Of a stretch of 5,695 nucleotides of DNA, positions 5,052-5,695 are shown piece after piece (position 1 is the stretch's first letter; every line of letters begins with the position of its first letter). The position numbers and the translations under genes are program-made. The notes beneath the pieces are model-generated. The model was not told the DNA's origin, searched no databases, and saw only the letters and a program-made list of their open reading frames with translations. Source of the stretch: Gammaproteobacteria bacterium (GTDB lineage Bacteria > Pseudomonadota > Gammaproteobacteria > GRL18); NCBI GenBank assembly GCA_023144715.1, contig JAGLFC010000119.1, positions 1-5,695 on the forward strand, given 5' to 3'.

Positions 5052-5695
5052 TTGAACGACATGACCAAAAATGTCTTACTTTGGGTGGTGATTGGTGTCA
5101 TCCTTATGTCAGTCTTTAGTAATTTTAGCCCCACAACAGAGCCTAAAGAAATGAGCTATTCAGACTTTATTCAAAGTATTGAACGTGGCTCTATTGCAGA
5201 AGTTAAGATAGAAGGGCGAGTGATCAATGGTAATACCGTTGATGGTAAACCTTTTACGACCTATAGTCCAGAAACAGATAATCGTGCTTTAATTGGTGTA
5301 TTACTTGATAATACCGTCAAAATTATAGGCGAGCCACCCAAGCAACAAAGCTTATTGGTGCAATTATTTATCTCCTCCTTTCCCCTTTTATTAATCGTGG
5401 GTATCTGGGTTTACTTTATGCGTCAAATGCAAGGTGGCGGTGGTCGTGGAGCCATGTCATTTGGCAAAAGTAAAGCACGCCTATTAAGTGAAGATCAGGT
5501 TAAAGTCAATTTTAATGATGTGGCAGGTTGTGAAGAAGCCAAAGAAGAAGTCAGTGAATTAGTTGATTTCCTAAAAGACCCCGGAAAATTCACCAAACTT
5601 GGTGGTAAATTGCCTCGTGGTGTTTTAATGGTGGGCAGTCCCGGTACAGGTAAAACATTATTAGCAAAAGCCATTGCAGGTGAAGCAAAAGTACC
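5052..5695 (+). CDS. ftsH: ATP-dependent zinc metalloprotease FtsH, N-terminal part (3' truncated by window edge)
   Basis: FtsH is the hexameric inner-membrane AAA+ protease that degrades LpxC, sigma-32 and unassembled membrane proteins in E. coli. About 214 codons are visible of a protein usually near 640 residues. Numbering from TTG 5052, TM1 is at about 8–24. A short periplasmic domain follows (SYSDFIQSIERGSIAEVKIEG onward to GEPPKQQ), then TM2 at about 103–123 ending in FMRQMQGGGG. The AAA+ domain begins with NFNDVAGCEEAKEE. Walker A is GSPGTGKT (195–202) with Lys201; E. coli has GPPGTGKT, and the Pro-to-Ser change is found in other FtsH proteins, so it is not a defect. Walker B, the second region of homology and the HEXXH zinc site lie beyond the window. 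ATG at 5061 is the alternative start, three residues shorter. The gene is translated from the rlmE transcript or from an unrecognised promoter within rlmE. Confidence 0.97.
   Translation, partial: MNDMTKNVLLWVVIGVILMSVFSNFSPTTEPKEMSYSDFIQSIERGSIAEVKIEGRVINGNTVDGKPFTTYSPETDNRALIGVLLDNTVKIIGEPPKQQSLLVQLFISSFPLLLIVGIWVYFMRQMQGGGGRGAMSFGKSKARLLSEDQVKVNFNDVAGCEEAKEEVSELVDFLKDPGKFTKLGGKLPRGVLMVGSPGTGKTLLAKAIAGEAKV

Noticed and set aside
5634..5657. Serine instead of proline in the FtsH Walker A motif (GSPGTGKT)
   Set aside because: The essential Gly-Lys-Thr is intact and this variant is found in other FtsH proteins, so it is not a sign of inactivation.

Overview
The window is a chromosomal segment from an AT-rich gammaproteobacterium. 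The order carB – greA – yhbY (opposite strand) – rlmE – ftsH is the classic gammaproteobacterial arrangement, and all five products align closely with their E. coli counterparts as I remember them. I cannot name the genus. There are no mobile elements, CRISPR arrays, tRNA or rRNA genes.

Region 1 (1–774) is the 3' end of carB, covering the end of the second synthetase half and the allosteric domain of carbamoyl-phosphate synthase. Region 2 (835–3357) holds three same-strand genes with short spacing that sit between carB and greA: a small exported six-cysteine protein, an outer-membrane-type lipoprotein, and an MltF-like lytic transglycosylase with a substrate-binding domain. All three are predicted to act in the cell envelope. 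This is the accessory part of the window. It is visibly more A-rich than its neighbours: by hand count, bases 2701–2760 contain 13 G/C of 60, against 29 of 60 for bases 301–360 in carB.

Region 3 (3358–5695) is housekeeping. greA has a strong Shine-Dalgarno preceded by a hairpin whose loop could pair with it. yhbY runs convergent to greA. Between yhbY and rlmE lies a 160-base divergent promoter region with an almost perfectly symmetric pair of promoters. rlmE and the start of ftsH form an operon, and ftsH is cut by the right edge of the window.

Functionally, the window links pyrimidine/arginine precursor synthesis (CarB), transcript cleavage (GreA), ribosome maturation (YhbY, RlmE) and membrane proteolysis (FtsH), with a peptidoglycan-remodelling set inserted. 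I see no clear case for a wholly new system. The best leads are the lipoprotein–MltF pair with its six-cysteine neighbour, the greA leader structure, and the symmetric divergent promoter.
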